From positions 186,001 to 250,000 of the forward strand of contig KV918850.1 in assembly GCA_002049455.2 (NCBI GenBank): a DNA stretch of 64,000 bases. The letters run 5' to 3'. This document shows, piece by piece, positions 31,542 to 41,850 of the stretch. Each line of letters starts with the position of its first letter. Positions within the stretch are counted from its first letter, which is position 1. This stretch comes from Porphyra umbilicalis (taxonomy: Eukaryota > Rhodophyta > Bangiophyceae > Bangiales > Bangiaceae). The notes under the pieces are model-generated. The model was not told where the DNA came from, did not search any database, and saw only the letters and a list, made by a program, of their open reading frames with translations. Position numbers and translations under genes: made by a program.

Positions 31542-33404
31542 ATGAACGTCCACGACGAGGAGCACGGCGACGACATGAGGGGTGCTGTGGACCAGGACGA
31601 CCTCTCCTCGGGCCTCGCGATGGCTGTGAGCCACCATCTTCGGCTGCTGCAGTTGGCGCGGCGGGTCCGCGGTTGTCAGCGCTTGCGGCGACGGCACCGC
31701 GGGTCGGTTCGTGGGCGCGCGCCCAACAAGAAGCGCGACTTCAACCTCGGGCTGCGCAACATTTTGCGCGACTACTGGGGTGTGGAAGGGGAGCCGCCCG
31801 TCTTCGACGAGGCGGACTTTGAGAGCCGGTTCCGAATGCCACGCGCTGTCTTCATGCGCGTCTACAATGACATAAAGGACGAGCCGTTTTTCCGCCAACG
31901 CGTCAACGCCACCGGGCGACCCCAGGCGCATTCGCTTCAGAAGGTCGTCGCCGCGCTGCGCGTTCTTGGCAACGGCGAGGCCGCGGACCGCCCCGATGAG
32001 TACGTCCGGTTGTCGAAGTCGACCACCAATGCCGCCGTCAAGAGCTTCATCGAGTTCATCGTCAACAAGTACGAGTCGACCTACATGCCCGCGCCGACGA
32101 ACGAGGACATCACGCGCATCCTGGCGTTCAACAAGGACCGGGGCTTGCCCGGCTGTATCGGCAGCTTGGACTGCAGCCACTGGGAGTGGCACGGCTGCCC
32201 GAAGTCGGCGGCGGGACAGCACAAGGGCAGGTCGGGCAAGCGGTCCATTGTCCTGGAGACGGTGTGCGACCACGACCTCTGGGTTTGGCAAGTCTTTGCC
32301 GGCTCGCCAGGAAGCAGCAACGACATCAACGTCCTCAAGCAGAGCCCTTTGTTTTCTCGTGTCGTGCGCGGCGAGTGGCCGCCACGTGACTTTTCTTTTG
32401 AAGTGAACGGGCGGAGGTACACGTATCTTTACTATTTAGTCGACGGTAGTTATCCCTCTTACCCCTTTCTAGTTCGCCCCCACCAGAACCTCGGCACCCC
32501 GGAGGAGCTTGAGTTCAACGCCGTACAAGAAGGCGCTCGCAAGGAGGTCGAGCGCCTGTACGGCACCATGTACCAGCAATTCAAGGTGGCTCTCCACCCC
32601 GCGCGCCACCACAGCGTGGCGCACCTCATCCTCACGGCCAAGGCCGTGTGCATCTTGCACAACATGGTCGTGGAGGCGCGGCGGCCATCATTCGTCCACA
32701 ACATTCGGCGGCATGGCGCAGATGTCGACATTGCTGGTCACGGTGGCGGCCTTGCGGGCGACGGTGAGGGCGCGGGCGCCTGTGCCGCCAATGGCGGCGA
32801 CGGCAGTGACGTCGGCGGCGGTGAAGATGGTGGGGATAGTGGCGCCGGCGGCGGTGGCGGCGGCGGGGATGGTGGCGCAGGCGGCGGTGACGGCGGCGGC
32901 GGCGGCGGCGGTGGCGGCGGTGGCGGAGGTGGCGGCGGTGGCGGCAGTGGCGGCGGTGGCGGGCACGGCGGGGGTGGCCCCGCAGCCGTGGGCGGTGGTG
33001 ACGCTGGCGGCGCTGGCGGCGGGGATGGTGGCGACGGCGGTGAGGATGCTGGGGAGGGTGGCGCCGGCGGCGCTGGCGGCAGCGATGGTGGTGGTGCCGG
33101 CGGCGGCGGTTGGGATGGTGGCGACGGCCACGGGGGCGCTCGGGGTCGTGGCGCCGGCGACATTGGTGGCCGAGGTCGTCCGTCTGGGCCATCACGCGGA
33201 CGTGTTGGTCGGGCCGCTGACGGTGTCCCAGCTGACCCTGCGCTCCAAGTTAACCAGGGCATGCTTCCTCCCCCCGGTTCCTTCTCCGACCTCCTTACTT
33301 GGGTGCAGGCGACGGACCCGGCCGTCGGTATGTACTTGAGAAAGGATCTCACTGCACTTGCGTGGGCTCGCCGACAGGCACGGCGGTCACGCGCTGGCGA
33401 GTAA
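31542..33404 (+). CDS. PIF/Harbinger transposase with long Gly-rich C-terminal extension
   Basis: The frame is open from 31,359. I start at the ATG at 31,542 (ACCATGAAC), just after TTCTTTGTTGATGCAG, which resembles a 3' splice site and suggests a spliced leader. The 620-aa product has a basic N-terminus and a helical part (FRMPRAVFMRVYNDI; SLQKVVAALRVLGNGEAAD), then the DDE core. D210 is in GCIGSLDCSHWEW, D301 in YLVDGSYPSYPFLV, and E337 in ARKEVERLYGTMYQQFKV. This is the plant-transposon (Plant_tran / DDE_Tnp_4) variant, and the triad is complete. Residues ~410-560 are an unusual Gly/Asp tract, followed by a short ordered tail (GSFSDLLTWVQATDPAVGMYL). It lies 570 bp from the convergent Myb-like partner gene within the same TIRs. 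It should excise and insert the element with 3-bp duplications. Confidence 0.92.
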   Translation: MNVHDEEHGDDMRGAVDQDDLSSGLAMAVSHHLRLLQLARRVRGCQRLRRRHRGSVRGRAPNKKRDFNLGLRNILRDYWGVEGEPPVFDEADFESRFRMPRAVFMRVYNDIKDEPFFRQRVNATGRPQAHSLQKVVAALRVLGNGEAADRPDEYVRLSKSTTNAAVKSFIEFIVNKYESTYMPAPTNEDITRILAFNKDRGLPGCIGSLDCSHWEWHGCPKSAAGQHKGRSGKRSIVLETVCDHDLWVWQVFAGSPGSSNDINVLKQSPLFSRVVRGEWPPRDFSFEVNGRRYTYLYYLVDGSYPSYPFLVRPHQNLGTPEELEFNAVQEGARKEVERLYGTMYQQFKVALHPARHHSVAHLILTAKAVCILHNMVVEARRPSFVHNIRRHGADVDIAGHGGGLAGDGEGAGACAANGGDGSDVGGGEDGGDSGAGGGGGGGDGGAGGGDGGGGGGGGGGGGGGGGGGSGGGGGHGGGGPAAVGGGDAGGAGGGDGGDGGEDAGEGGAGGAGGSDGGGAGGGGWDGGDGHGGARGRGAGDIGGRGRPSGPSRGRVGRAADGVPADPALQVNQGMLPPPGSFSDLLTWVQATDPAVGMYLRKDLTALAWARRQARRSRAGE

Positions 33405-33973
33405 TGAGGGCTCGTATGTGCCTGTGGGTGTGTGTGCATGTGTGTGTGTGTTTGTTTGTCAATGACTTGTTCTTTCGTCAAAGCCGCATGGCATGTTCTG
33501 TGTACCAATCGAAGTCCCCATGTCGGAGTCACGACTAGCGGCTCATGCGAATGCTGGCGGCCTGCGCCCTCGCATCGCGTATGACAGGCAAGGTGTTTAG
33601 CACCTACAATGCGCAACTGATGCGCTTTCCATCTCATAGGGCGTTGCCAAGACAGACTTTACCCGTGCTTGACTCACGTGCGGAACGCGCCCGGCCATGA
33701 TGAACAGCAGTGCGTCGCAACTGATGGCGCATACTGCAAGAAAACACACAACAAAGCTAACAAAAGGAGCACCGCTTGCAACGCGCTAGCTCCAACACAG
33801 GCATGCGACTGCACGCGACCACACCAAACAAGGACAATGTGGGTGACCTGCAATGTCTCCCATCCGTCACACATGCACGTCCGCCGCACTAGAGTCACAG
33901 GCACACAGCAACGTCCTGCGGCATGCGTCTCACAATCACTCCAGCGGTCAAACCCTCCGCACCCCAAAGGTCC
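33405..33973. other. Spacer between convergent Harbinger genes
   Basis: It contains a TGTGTGTG/TTTGTTTGT stretch just after the transposase stop (33,425-33,460) and otherwise unremarkable sequence. It presumably holds both 3' UTRs; no further gene is seen. Confidence 0.55.
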
Positions 33974-36397
33974 TCACTCGTCCTCTTCATCATCAGTGAC
34001 CTCCTTGTTCACAGCACCGCCGGTTCGCGCAGACACAGCGCCCGTCATCCGGACCGTACGTCCCGCGCCGCGACTGCGCATGTCGCCACGCGCGGTAGGC
34101 GCCGTAACGCTGCTCCCGCCTCGCACGTCCAGCCCAGTGAGGTCAATGGCGGCCTGGTTCTTGTCGATGCGCGCCTGCCCCACCTTGGACTTGGCCGCCA
34201 TCGCGTGGCGGCCGCGCGCCAGGCGCACGCGCTCTGCAGAGCCTCTCTTTTCCAGCCCCGACGCCTCGGCCACATTGGTGGTCGCGTCGCTGTCGTCGCT
34301 TGATGCGACGACCGGCTCCTTGCCGCCCCCCGCGGCCATCGCGGCCGACGCGGCCGCAGCTGCGCTCGCGCCCGCTGCAGTGGCCGACTTGGTCGATTGC
34401 GACGCGCCCCGCACCGCGACCGCACCGCTGGCCACGGCCGCCGGCGCCGTGGCATTGATGGCCGCCATGCCGATGTTGAACATGTCCTTCCGCATGGCCT
34501 CAAAGAACGTCTTGGCCTCGTCCGTGCCCTTGTTCTCGGCCAAGTTTAAGAACGCGGCCGCCGCGCGCTTGGACTCGAGCTGCGTCCGCTTGGAAGCCTC
34601 CGAAACCATCGCCTCCATCGTCTTTCTCGAGCGCACGAGCTCCACACCGAGGACGCCCGCGCTCTCTTGCATGTCCTCTTTGTTGTTGCGCATGCGCTTG
34701 GCCGCCTTGACGCCCATGGCCGGTCGCGGCTGGAGAGCGGGACGCTTCCCGCGTGAGGGCTTGTCGCCGCCGCCGTTGCCATCATCGCCGCCGTCAACGT
34801 CCAGCTGACCACCAATGCCGTGAAAGCGGTCGGCGACGGCGTTGGCGTCGGCCGCCGCCCCGCTGAACTTGTCCATCTTTCTCAGCACGCGCCACATCGG
34901 GATGCACGCGCACGTCACCACGTGACCGGTCCGCTCCGCCCACGCCTTTCCCTGCCGCTCGCTCTCGTCGTCCGAGCACGCGTCCTGCCGCACGGCTTGG
35001 TACGCCGACACGCCAGAGAAGAGGCCCGCGGCGGCGCGCACGAGGTCCTCCTCAGTCAGCCCCCCCTTCAGCTGCTTCTTGTCGGACACCACCTTGAAGA
35101 AATGTGCGAAGCGCTGCACGTCGGGCGCGATCTTGCGCTCAAACTGCGTCTGCATGGAGCCCGCCGTGCGCTCGCTTCATCGGCCCTTCAGGTCACTGGG
35201 CTTCAGGCTCTTGGGCATGCGCTGCACAAAGTCCTCCTTGATGGTGTCCCAGAGACCGTCCTTCGACCAGTCCGCGCCCATGTCCGACCGCTGCGCCACC
35301 AACTTGAACGCCTCACAGAGAGCCACCTGCTCGTCGACCGTCCACACCTTTCCCTTGCCGTTGCCTGGGCCCTTCTTCTTGGCGCCTGCGCCACCCCCGC
35401 GGCGAGGACCGCCGCTCGCGCGGCGCCCTTGGTGCTGCGGCGTCGGCGCACCGCCGGTGCTGGATGATGCGACGCTCCTGCCCGAAGACTGGTTCCACTC
35501 GCTCTCGTCACCGCCGCCAGCCCCACCAAGGTTCGACATTGTTGGTCGCGGCATCGCTCCCCGTCGGGTGCCGGCTGCTCGCTTCTCACGAGCACGGGTA
35601 CGTCCCGACTTGTCCGACTCTGTGTCGCTTGGTGGACCGCGGCCGACCGGTGCGCTCTTGCCGGGCGCCCCGCCAGCACCGGCGCCAGCCTGTGACCCAC
35701 TTGCGCTTCCGCGGGCAACCGGCGTGGCGGCCACCAATGTCGGCGCCACGGGGCCCGCTCCACCGGCGGAGCGCTCGTCCGAGGTAGCACGAAGGGCGCC
35801 AGAAGCAGCGGCTCCTCGAGGCTTGTACGGCACACAGCGGTCAGACAAGATGGGAGGGTTGGGCGGAGGAGTCTTGCCAGAAGCGAGCGCGTCTTTCACA
35901 CGACACGCGTGCAAGCGCCGGACGAACTCCTCGACACCGAGGTTGCTGGCGCGCCGCAGGCCCGCCAGGTGCGGGCGCCGATCAGTCCGCGCCTTCTTCG
36001 AAGGGGTTGGAGCCGCCTCGTCGACCCCAATAACGTCGCCGCCACCCAGAGCGGCGCCGGACTTGGCCGGCGCTACCGCGTCCACACCGGTGGTCGCTGC
36101 CGACGCAGGCAGCGACGCGCAACCGCCGGCAGCCGTGGTCGTCCCGCCCGTCCGGGACGTCGCCGCTGCAGTGTCGGCACCTGCTGTCGCGGACGGCAGC
36201 CGCAGTGCCGCTCGCACCGCGGGAGGCGCCGCCCCGCCCGTGCCACGGGCCGTAGCAGGCTCGAGCCCAGGGGGGGGAGAAGACTTGTCCAACGGGTTGC
36301 GCACCCGCTGGTAGCGAAATCCAGGAGGTAGAGGGGGGAGTGGGGGAAACGGCGGGGCGTCGCCATCGGCCGACTTTGAAGGGGGGGAGTCGGGCAT
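33974..36397 (-). pseudogene. Harbinger Myb/SANT-like DNA-binding partner with NAM-associated C-terminus, one in-frame TGA
   Basis: This is the second protein of Harbinger elements, which recruits the transposase to subterminal DNA sites. From the ATG at 36,395-36,397 (MPDSPPSKSADGD) a ~345-aa Pro/Ala/Ser-rich disordered part leads to a trihelix/Myb-type domain (KVWTVDEQVALCEAFKLVAQ, DGLWDTIKEDFVQRM). A TGA at 35,177-35,179 then interrupts the frame. The same frame continues past it with QFERKIAPDVQRFAHFF, TEEDLVRAAAGLF and CIPMWRVLRKMDKF, the rest of the domain, and the NAM-associated part with RPAMGVKAAKRMR and a coiled helix (FFEAMRKDMFNIGM), ending at 33,974. The TGA falls within the conserved fold, so I read it as a nonsense mutation. 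Readthrough, a small intron or a base error are alternatives. It converges with the transposase gene. Confidence 0.8.
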
Positions 36398-37036
36398 GGC
36401 GGCTTGCTGTGTCGCGACACGTACGGCACAGCGACAGCAGTGGACACACCGTCCGTCGACGGCGAAAAAGGGCGGATGCACCGCCGTTGTGGAACGGGCC
36501 ACAGAGAGCGGGCACGTTCAACGTACACCTTCACCCGTGCGGTCCCCGCAAGCATACAGCCAAAAGCACAGGACCTAAGTCGACTGACATTGTTGGTTGC
36601 CCCCATGCTACCTGCCAACGACGACTGCGGCACCGCCCCCAATGGCCCTCCCAGGCGCACTCAGAACGGTGCGACCGGGCCACAAAAGTGTGCCGGACCC
36701 CACAAACGGCGTTCGTGGACTGCCTGATCGGATGTCCCGAGAGGCTCACACGAGCCGTCCGTTGACAGGCCCGATGCCCCACGAGACTAGAGGTGGCGCC
36801 GTTGCCGAGGAAAGATTGCAGAAAATTCAATTCCCGTTGCTTTCCCGCAACTGCGTTTCGGCGTTTCCTCGGCCAGCCGAGGCTGAGGCACACGCCACCA
36901 CTCACGACACCAGCCGCGACCATCTGGAGTCACCCGCGCACCGAGGAGGTGCTTTCGGGCAACTCATCACGCCCGCCGCCGACCACCCCCATGAGGATGG
37001 CTGCTTTCGTCCGCATCCCCGTGTGATGCCGTGCTT

Positions 37037-37080
37037 CACCCCCCCCCCCGTCCCCCCCCCCCCCCCCCCCGACCATTTGC
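37037..37080. repeat. C-rich homopolymer tract in the hAT 3' region
   Basis: C runs of about 9 and 19 separated by GTC lie between the hAT left end and its gene. No gene is seen between 36,800 and 37,680. Confidence 0.7.
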
Positions 37081-37680
37081 CCGCGCGGTTTGGACCTTGA
37101 TAGGGGTTCCTTTCGACTGCATTGGCACGGCTGTCGTCCAGTGGTACGGCTCCACCGACCCCACCTGTCCACCGCTCTGCAGCATCGTTGTGTCCGCATC
37201 AATGCAAGTCTTTTTGCGTATTCAGGGGCTACTGTATGCCACCCGCATTGCTGTTTGTGCTTCGTTTGTTGACGTTGCTGCTTTGTACGCACCCTGTTTG
37301 TCCCCCTTTCTTTCGTTTCTTGTGCAGGTCACGACACCCGCATCAGCGCATCAACCACCTCCACGGGACGCCATTCTACACTGCCTCATGCTCGAGAGGA
37401 GCGGGAGCTTGAGGGGGGTGAGTGGTGGGACGAGCAGGACTTGCGTGGAGTAAAGGCCTTTGTTTTGACCCTGCCGAGTTGCAAAGGGCAATCACAAGAG
37501 GAGACGCGGAGCATCGCAGGCAATCGCGGTGGCGGCGGCCTCGTTCGTGGGGACAGCGAGGGGGGGGGGAGGGGGGGGGGGGGCGGCAAGTTGGGGAGGC
37601 GGCTGAGCGGCAGCGGCTGTGCGGACCACGTTGGGCCGACGGCAACGACAACCCCTACATGCGGCACCTCGCACAACGCT

Positions 37681-37880
37681 AAGATGGGGAGGGCGAGGCG
37701 CCGTTATGCCCACTGTCTGTGCGGGACGATGGTGACGGTGTGCAGCGGTGGTGGTGGGCGTGGTTATGTCCACTGTCTGCGCGGGGCAATGGTCACGGCG
37801 TGCGGCGGTGGTGGTAGGCGTGGTTATGACCACTGTCTGCGCGGGGCAATGGTCACGGCGTGCGGCGGTGGTGGTGGCGG
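37681..37880. repeat. 60-bp minisatellite, about 3.3 copies
   Basis: Units start at 37,681, 37,741 and 37,801, with a partial fourth at 37,861. The shared core is GTTATGxCCACTGTCTGYGC. Units 2 and 3 are almost identical. Because 60 is a multiple of three, a plus-strand frame reads a 20-aa repeat (HCLRGAMVTACGGGG), but I see no independent support that it is translated. Confidence 0.9.
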
Positions 37881-37987
37881 CGACAAAGGCGGTACCCATC
37901 CGCTTGTTGGGCAGCGCCCAGTAGCATCAGATAAAAAACTCATTCCACTTTATTGTGATACAACCAAGCCATTTCTACTTTACTCGT

Positions 37988-40060
37988 CTAGCTCAACAAA
38001 AAGTCTACCGCAGCGTCTACGCCCGCCGTTCCCAACAAATGGTCAACAGTGGCGTCATCTGACGGATGACCGCCACCAGTGTCACCGCCCTCGTTATTTG
38101 ACACGTCGTCGCCAGACGACCCTCCCCCATCGCCGTCCGAATCCGGCTCCGCCGCGGCGGGGGGAGCGGCCGCCGGCGCGCCCGCCCCCGTCTCCCCGGC
38201 GAGCAGCGCCCGCAACTCAAACTCAACCGTGGGGCGGCGAAACGCCGCCAGCACGTCTGCGCGTTCCAGCTGCCGCGTGTTGAACCGTATTCGGGTTTGG
38301 TTGTCGACGCGCTCCGGGGCGAGGCGGCTACGGCGCGTGAAGAGCACAGTCTTTAACGCCTTGAAGATGCGCTCGCCCCCCGCCGCAGAAGGGGGGATGG
38401 CAAGTAGGCGCACAGCCAGCGGCTGCGAAGTGGGGAAGCGCCATCCCCAAAGGCGCCACCACATCACGGGGTGTAAATCGCGGGATTGCTCCAAGGCAGC
38501 AGGGCCTTGCTCCGTGTCTGCAAAGCTTGCCAACTCGGCGAGGACTAAAGCCCTTGCAGCATTGTCGGGTCGGCATAGGAAGACCACGGCCGCATCGCGT
38601 AAGGTTGCGAGCGACTTGGTGCCCCAAAGGAGGCACGACAGCCGCGTCCGCACCGGGGCCCAAAAAGGGTCCAGCCAAAACGCGAGGGCTACCAGTGGGT
38701 CTGAAAACGACGTGTAGCGACGCTCGATTGAAGACTGCATCGCCTGCCGCGCTGCCACAGATAGGCCCGTGAAATGATTGGCCAGCGATGCACGGAGGCA
38801 CGCAAAAATAGCCACGTAGGACGACAGGGGGGTGGCGTCACCTTCCATGTGGGCCACCAGACGAGCCAGAAATAGAAGGAACGGCACGCACCCATCAATC
38901 GCCGACCGGACCGCGGGGGACCGGATGGCGTCGGTCACGGGCGTCGGCACGTCAAACGGCGAAGGGGAATGGGTGTTCTCGAGCAGAGTATGGTCCAAAG
39001 CCGGAAGATTTGACCCAACGGCTGCAATGGTGGCCCCCTCCCCCGCCCATCGTGTGCGGGAGTAGGTCTTAAGGGACCCCACGCGTCGACCCGCGGCCGG
39101 CAGGCGCGCCCGCACGGCCCGCAGGAGCGCGTGTGCGCGCGTCGATCGCGTAAAAAACACAGTGATCAACAGCGCTGCACGCAACGCCTGAGCGCAAATG
39201 GGCACCCGTGCGGCGTCTTGCGCCACGAGGTTGGCGGCGTGAGCCCCACACCCAAAAGCAAACAGGAACGAGCCGCTGGCGACAGCCATACCCCGCAAGG
39301 CCACCATCGTCGTTGGCGAGTCCGTTACGAGTGCAAGGACCCGACGGTGACCGAACAAGGAGAGGACCGACGCCCCGGCCGCCAACTCAGTGGTGGCCGA
39401 CGTGGCGAAGCTACACAAGAGGGGGGCTTGAAGGGCTTCTTGCAGGCGGGTCAAGAGATTGGCCGCCGTGCTGGGTTCCGATCCCATGCGAAACGTAGCC
39501 ACCAAAAAGGGGCGCGGGGTGTAGATGACGACGTTGTAGACCCCACCCCCGCTCGCGTCAGTCATCCCGTCAATGGAGAGGGACACAGAGTGGCACCCCT
39601 CTAAGAAGCGCGCCAGGCTGCTGTCCACGGCCGCAACCGCTGACGTTAGCAGCGCCCCGCCAACGGCGCGGCGACCCCCCGGTCCATCAAACCGGCCGCC
39701 CGAAATCAGCAAAAAAACCGAGCGCCACGCCGCGGTGTCAAAGAGGCCAAAAGGCAGGCCCGCTTGAAGCAAGACTGCAGCAAAATTGGTCCTCCACATG
39801 GCCAACACATTGGCAGGAATGGGGGGGAGCGCCCCACCCAGCGCTTCGGCAACCGGCCCCGCCGCATGCGGCCGGTCGGCATCCGCCAGGCGCTGGGCGA
39901 GGTCGGGGTAGAGCGCCAACGCCCCCGTGCAGGTGCGGAGGTGTCGGCGGGCCCGCGTTGCGTTGCGCCGCACGTTCTTGTAGGTGCAATGGCGGGCCTG
40001 GCAGGACATGCGCTGGCCACAGGGATGCAAGGTGATGAAGCGCCACACCAACGATGCCAT
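37988..40060 (-). CDS. hAT-family transposase (BED-like finger, DUF659, hATC)
   Basis: This 690-aa intact ORF runs from the ATG at 40,058-40,060 (CCCATGGCA). Residues ~14-44 hold a Cys/His cluster (C20, C25, H40, C44) resembling a BED-type finger that binds transposon ends. The DUF659/RNase-H core follows, with SLSIDGMTD (D164), LALVTDSPTTMVALRG (D247) and FAFGCGAHAANLVAQD. The insertion-domain region precedes the C-terminal dimerisation motif WWRLWGWRF...LLAIPPSAAGGERIFKALK (~534-570), with the conserved Glu at 564. The tail is acidic (SDGDGGGSSGDD). Length and order match autonomous hAT transposases. It lies within matching TIRs and an 8-bp duplication, so it is very probably the enzyme of that element and could be active. 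Confidence 0.93.
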   Translation of the reverse strand: MASLVWRFITLHPCGQRMSCQARHCTYKNVRRNATRARRHLRTCTGALALYPDLAQRLADADRPHAAGPVAEALGGALPPIPANVLAMWRTNFAAVLLQAGLPFGLFDTAAWRSVFLLISGGRFDGPGGRRAVGGALLTSAVAAVDSSLARFLEGCHSVSLSIDGMTDASGGGVYNVVIYTPRPFLVATFRMGSEPSTAANLLTRLQEALQAPLLCSFATSATTELAAGASVLSLFGHRRVLALVTDSPTTMVALRGMAVASGSFLFAFGCGAHAANLVAQDAARVPICAQALRAALLITVFFTRSTRAHALLRAVRARLPAAGRRVGSLKTYSRTRWAGEGATIAAVGSNLPALDHTLLENTHSPSPFDVPTPVTDAIRSPAVRSAIDGCVPFLLFLARLVAHMEGDATPLSSYVAIFACLRASLANHFTGLSVAARQAMQSSIERRYTSFSDPLVALAFWLDPFWAPVRTRLSCLLWGTKSLATLRDAAVVFLCRPDNAARALVLAELASFADTEQGPAALEQSRDLHPVMWWRLWGWRFPTSQPLAVRLLAIPPSAAGGERIFKALKTVLFTRRSRLAPERVDNQTRIRFNTRQLERADVLAAFRRPTVEFELRALLAGETGAGAPAAAPPAAAEPDSDGDGGGSSGDDVSNNEGGDTGGGHPSDDATVDHLLGTAGVDAAVDFLLS

Positions 40061-40587
40061 GGGCTGGGGGGGGATGGGGGGGCATCGGGAGGGGGAGCGG
40101 GGAGAAGAGCGGGGGGTGCAGGCAGCGGTGGAGGCGGCATGGGGGCCAAGTGGGGGGTAAGCAGGTGCTGTGCGGTGGAGGAAGCCAGGACAATGATGGT
40201 CACGTCAACGACAGCGAGCTGAGGAGAGTATGCGCTTGTCCCCCGAGGCGGCCAAGGCGAGTCAGCTTGCGCCCAGCGGACCCTGTCGCCGGGGTGCCCT
40301 CGTCGGTCCTCAGCGCGCCCTGCGCGCAGTGCAAAGCAGCCGCTTTGCAGCTGCTCCCTGTGGACAGCCTTCGGCGTCTGTGTGGCTAGGATGCGCCATG
40401 CACAGCCACAAAGCAGCGCCACAGACAGAGGGACGGTTGTCAGTGACACACGTTTCAATGTCTCGAGAGGAAACGGTGACGAAACGGAAATTACCGAAAC
40501 GAGGGTAGAACACCCCCTGTGGGTGGTAACGGAAATTTCCTTGAAATTTCCATACGTGTCTGGAAATCTGCCATCTCTACACGAGAC

Positions 40588-41476
40588 CCGTGACCCAGAG
40601 GGAGGCTGACGGTCGGTTTCCTCGACAGGCGTGCACCGTACCTCTCGATCTCGGCGCCGGACACCTGGGGGCCCGCCGTCAGCCATCACGCACTCGCGAG
40701 TGAGTGGACGGTCGCACTGAGATATTGTTCACGAGGCTGTCAAGGACACCGCCCCGAAAGCCCTGGCACTTGTCCCCACGTCCCGGGGGACACACCACGG
40801 ACGCTCAGGTGGACACACACGAGTGCCAATGAGACCGCCAGCGCGATCCATTTCTCAATTCTGGCCCGTCCTCGGCCCTCTGGAGGCACCCAAGGCGCCA
40901 CAGGAAGAGTGACTGCGCGGTGCAATCGGTCTGACTCAGCAGATGGGGGCAGGCACGCAGCAGAGGTGCACAGGGGCGCAGCCCTTGTGCCACGCGCATG
41001 GCTCTCGAGCCACCCGTTTGCGCGGTTTGTCAGGCCACTGTGGCCGCTGGCGACAGTTCGACCGCCATGATTCAGGCTCCAACACCTTCCACAGCCTGGG
41101 GCGGTGCGACCGCAACACACGTCACGCACTCGAGCGGATTTGATCCACATTGGTACCGAAAGGCTTCCACGTGTCTCGCTAGATTGCCTTGATTTGGGCG
41201 GTTTGGGCTCCGTTCACACGCTTTCCGTGACATGTTCGGCACGTATTCGACGGACGCCTCTTCATTTCGATACTGGCGACGACGCTGATACGTGTCCTCC
41301 GTTGGCAACCACGAAGTGCGGCCAACAACGTCGAGGCCAACGGCGCTCAGATCTTCGAAAGGTAGCCCACTCTGTAATGTTCACCCATTACATTGCCCGT
41401 TGGCAACGCGTTGGCCCGTTGGCAACTGACCACTCGCAGGGCCACACGTAGCGGTATCATTTCACCGTTTCAGACC
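40588..41476. other. Right internal arm of the Harbinger element
   Basis: No gene is supported; the longest frames (~140 codons) overlap on both strands without motifs. From ~41,290 the GTTGGC/GCCAAC subterminal motifs appear and increase towards the TIR. Confidence 0.6.
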
Positions 41477-41503
41477 GTTGGCCCGACATTGGTGGGAATG
41501 CTC
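41477..41503 (-). repeat. Right terminal inverted repeat of the Harbinger element
   Basis: On the plus strand it starts GTTGGCCCGAC and ends TGGGAATGCTC, followed by TAA at 41,504-41,506. Subterminal GTTGGC/GCCAAC motifs lie at ~41,291, 41,313, 41,331, 41,396 and 41,411. Confidence 0.8.
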
Positions 41504-41716
41504 TAACGTCCCCACTCAAAAGAGCGTCAGCAAGGCGTCGCGACGAGAAAGTTGTTAGGGGTGTCTACATAATTCAGCAGGTGGCGACTGTGCACCTTGG
41601 TTGGGGACAGGCACCCAGTCTTGACAAAAACATAACATATGAGAGCATAGTATGGGTGCCACTTGACCCATTAAAGAGGGCGCAAGCGCAACGAACAGCC
41701 TCGGCAAATATGCGAA

Positions 41717-41850
41717 GTAGGGTTGTGCATCACGCCCCTTTTTCGAGGGCGGGGTGGGCGATGCACGCCCAATCACGCCCTTTGGCACGGCCGGCTGACA
41801 CGCACGCCCCCGTTCACGCCCCGAACTTGATATTGAAATGGCCGACATAA
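41717..41850 (+). mobile_element. Solo left end of the TA/GGGTTGTGCA element family
   Basis: TAGGGTTGTGCATCACGCCC followed by CTTTTT, then CGGGGTGGGCGATGCACGCC, repeats the left end at 6016-6068 with only a few differences. CACGCCC motifs continue to ~41,820 and again near 41,970-41,985. No matching right end (TGCACAACCCTA) was found nearby, so it is a truncated copy, or its other end has decayed. Confidence 0.75.

Larger units (their letters stand above)
36788..40579. mobile_element. Complete hAT transposon (3,792 bp) nested in the Harbinger element
   Basis: The left end is TAGAGGTGGCG (from 36,788). The right end reverse-complements to TAGAGATGGCA (ending 40,579), 9 of 11 identical. Both are flanked by a perfect 8-bp direct repeat CACGAGAC (36,780-36,787 and 40,580-40,587), the hallmark target-site duplication of hAT elements. 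The interior carries one intact hAT transposase gene on the minus strand and a 60-bp minisatellite. Insertion was ~390 bp upstream of the Myb-like gene's start. Confidence 0.92.
26736..41503. mobile_element. Candidate complete 14.8-kb PIF/Harbinger transposon (with nested hAT)
   Basis: The left TIR (26,736-26,762, beginning GAGCATTCCCA) and right TIR (41,477-41,503, ending TGGGAATGCTC) are 27 bp and match at 25 positions. Direct TAA repeats flank them (26,733-26,735 and 41,504-41,506), which is the Harbinger-type TWA target duplication. Inside both ends are clusters of CGTTGGC/GCCAACG motifs. The element carries the two genes autonomous Harbingers need: a DDE transposase (31,542-33,404 +) and a Myb-like DNA-binding protein (33,974-36,397 -). 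A 3,792-bp hAT element is inserted at 36,788; without it and one copy of its target duplication the element would be ~10.97 kb. Weak similarity between the outer flanks leaves the exact terminus open by some tens of bases. Confidence 0.8.
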
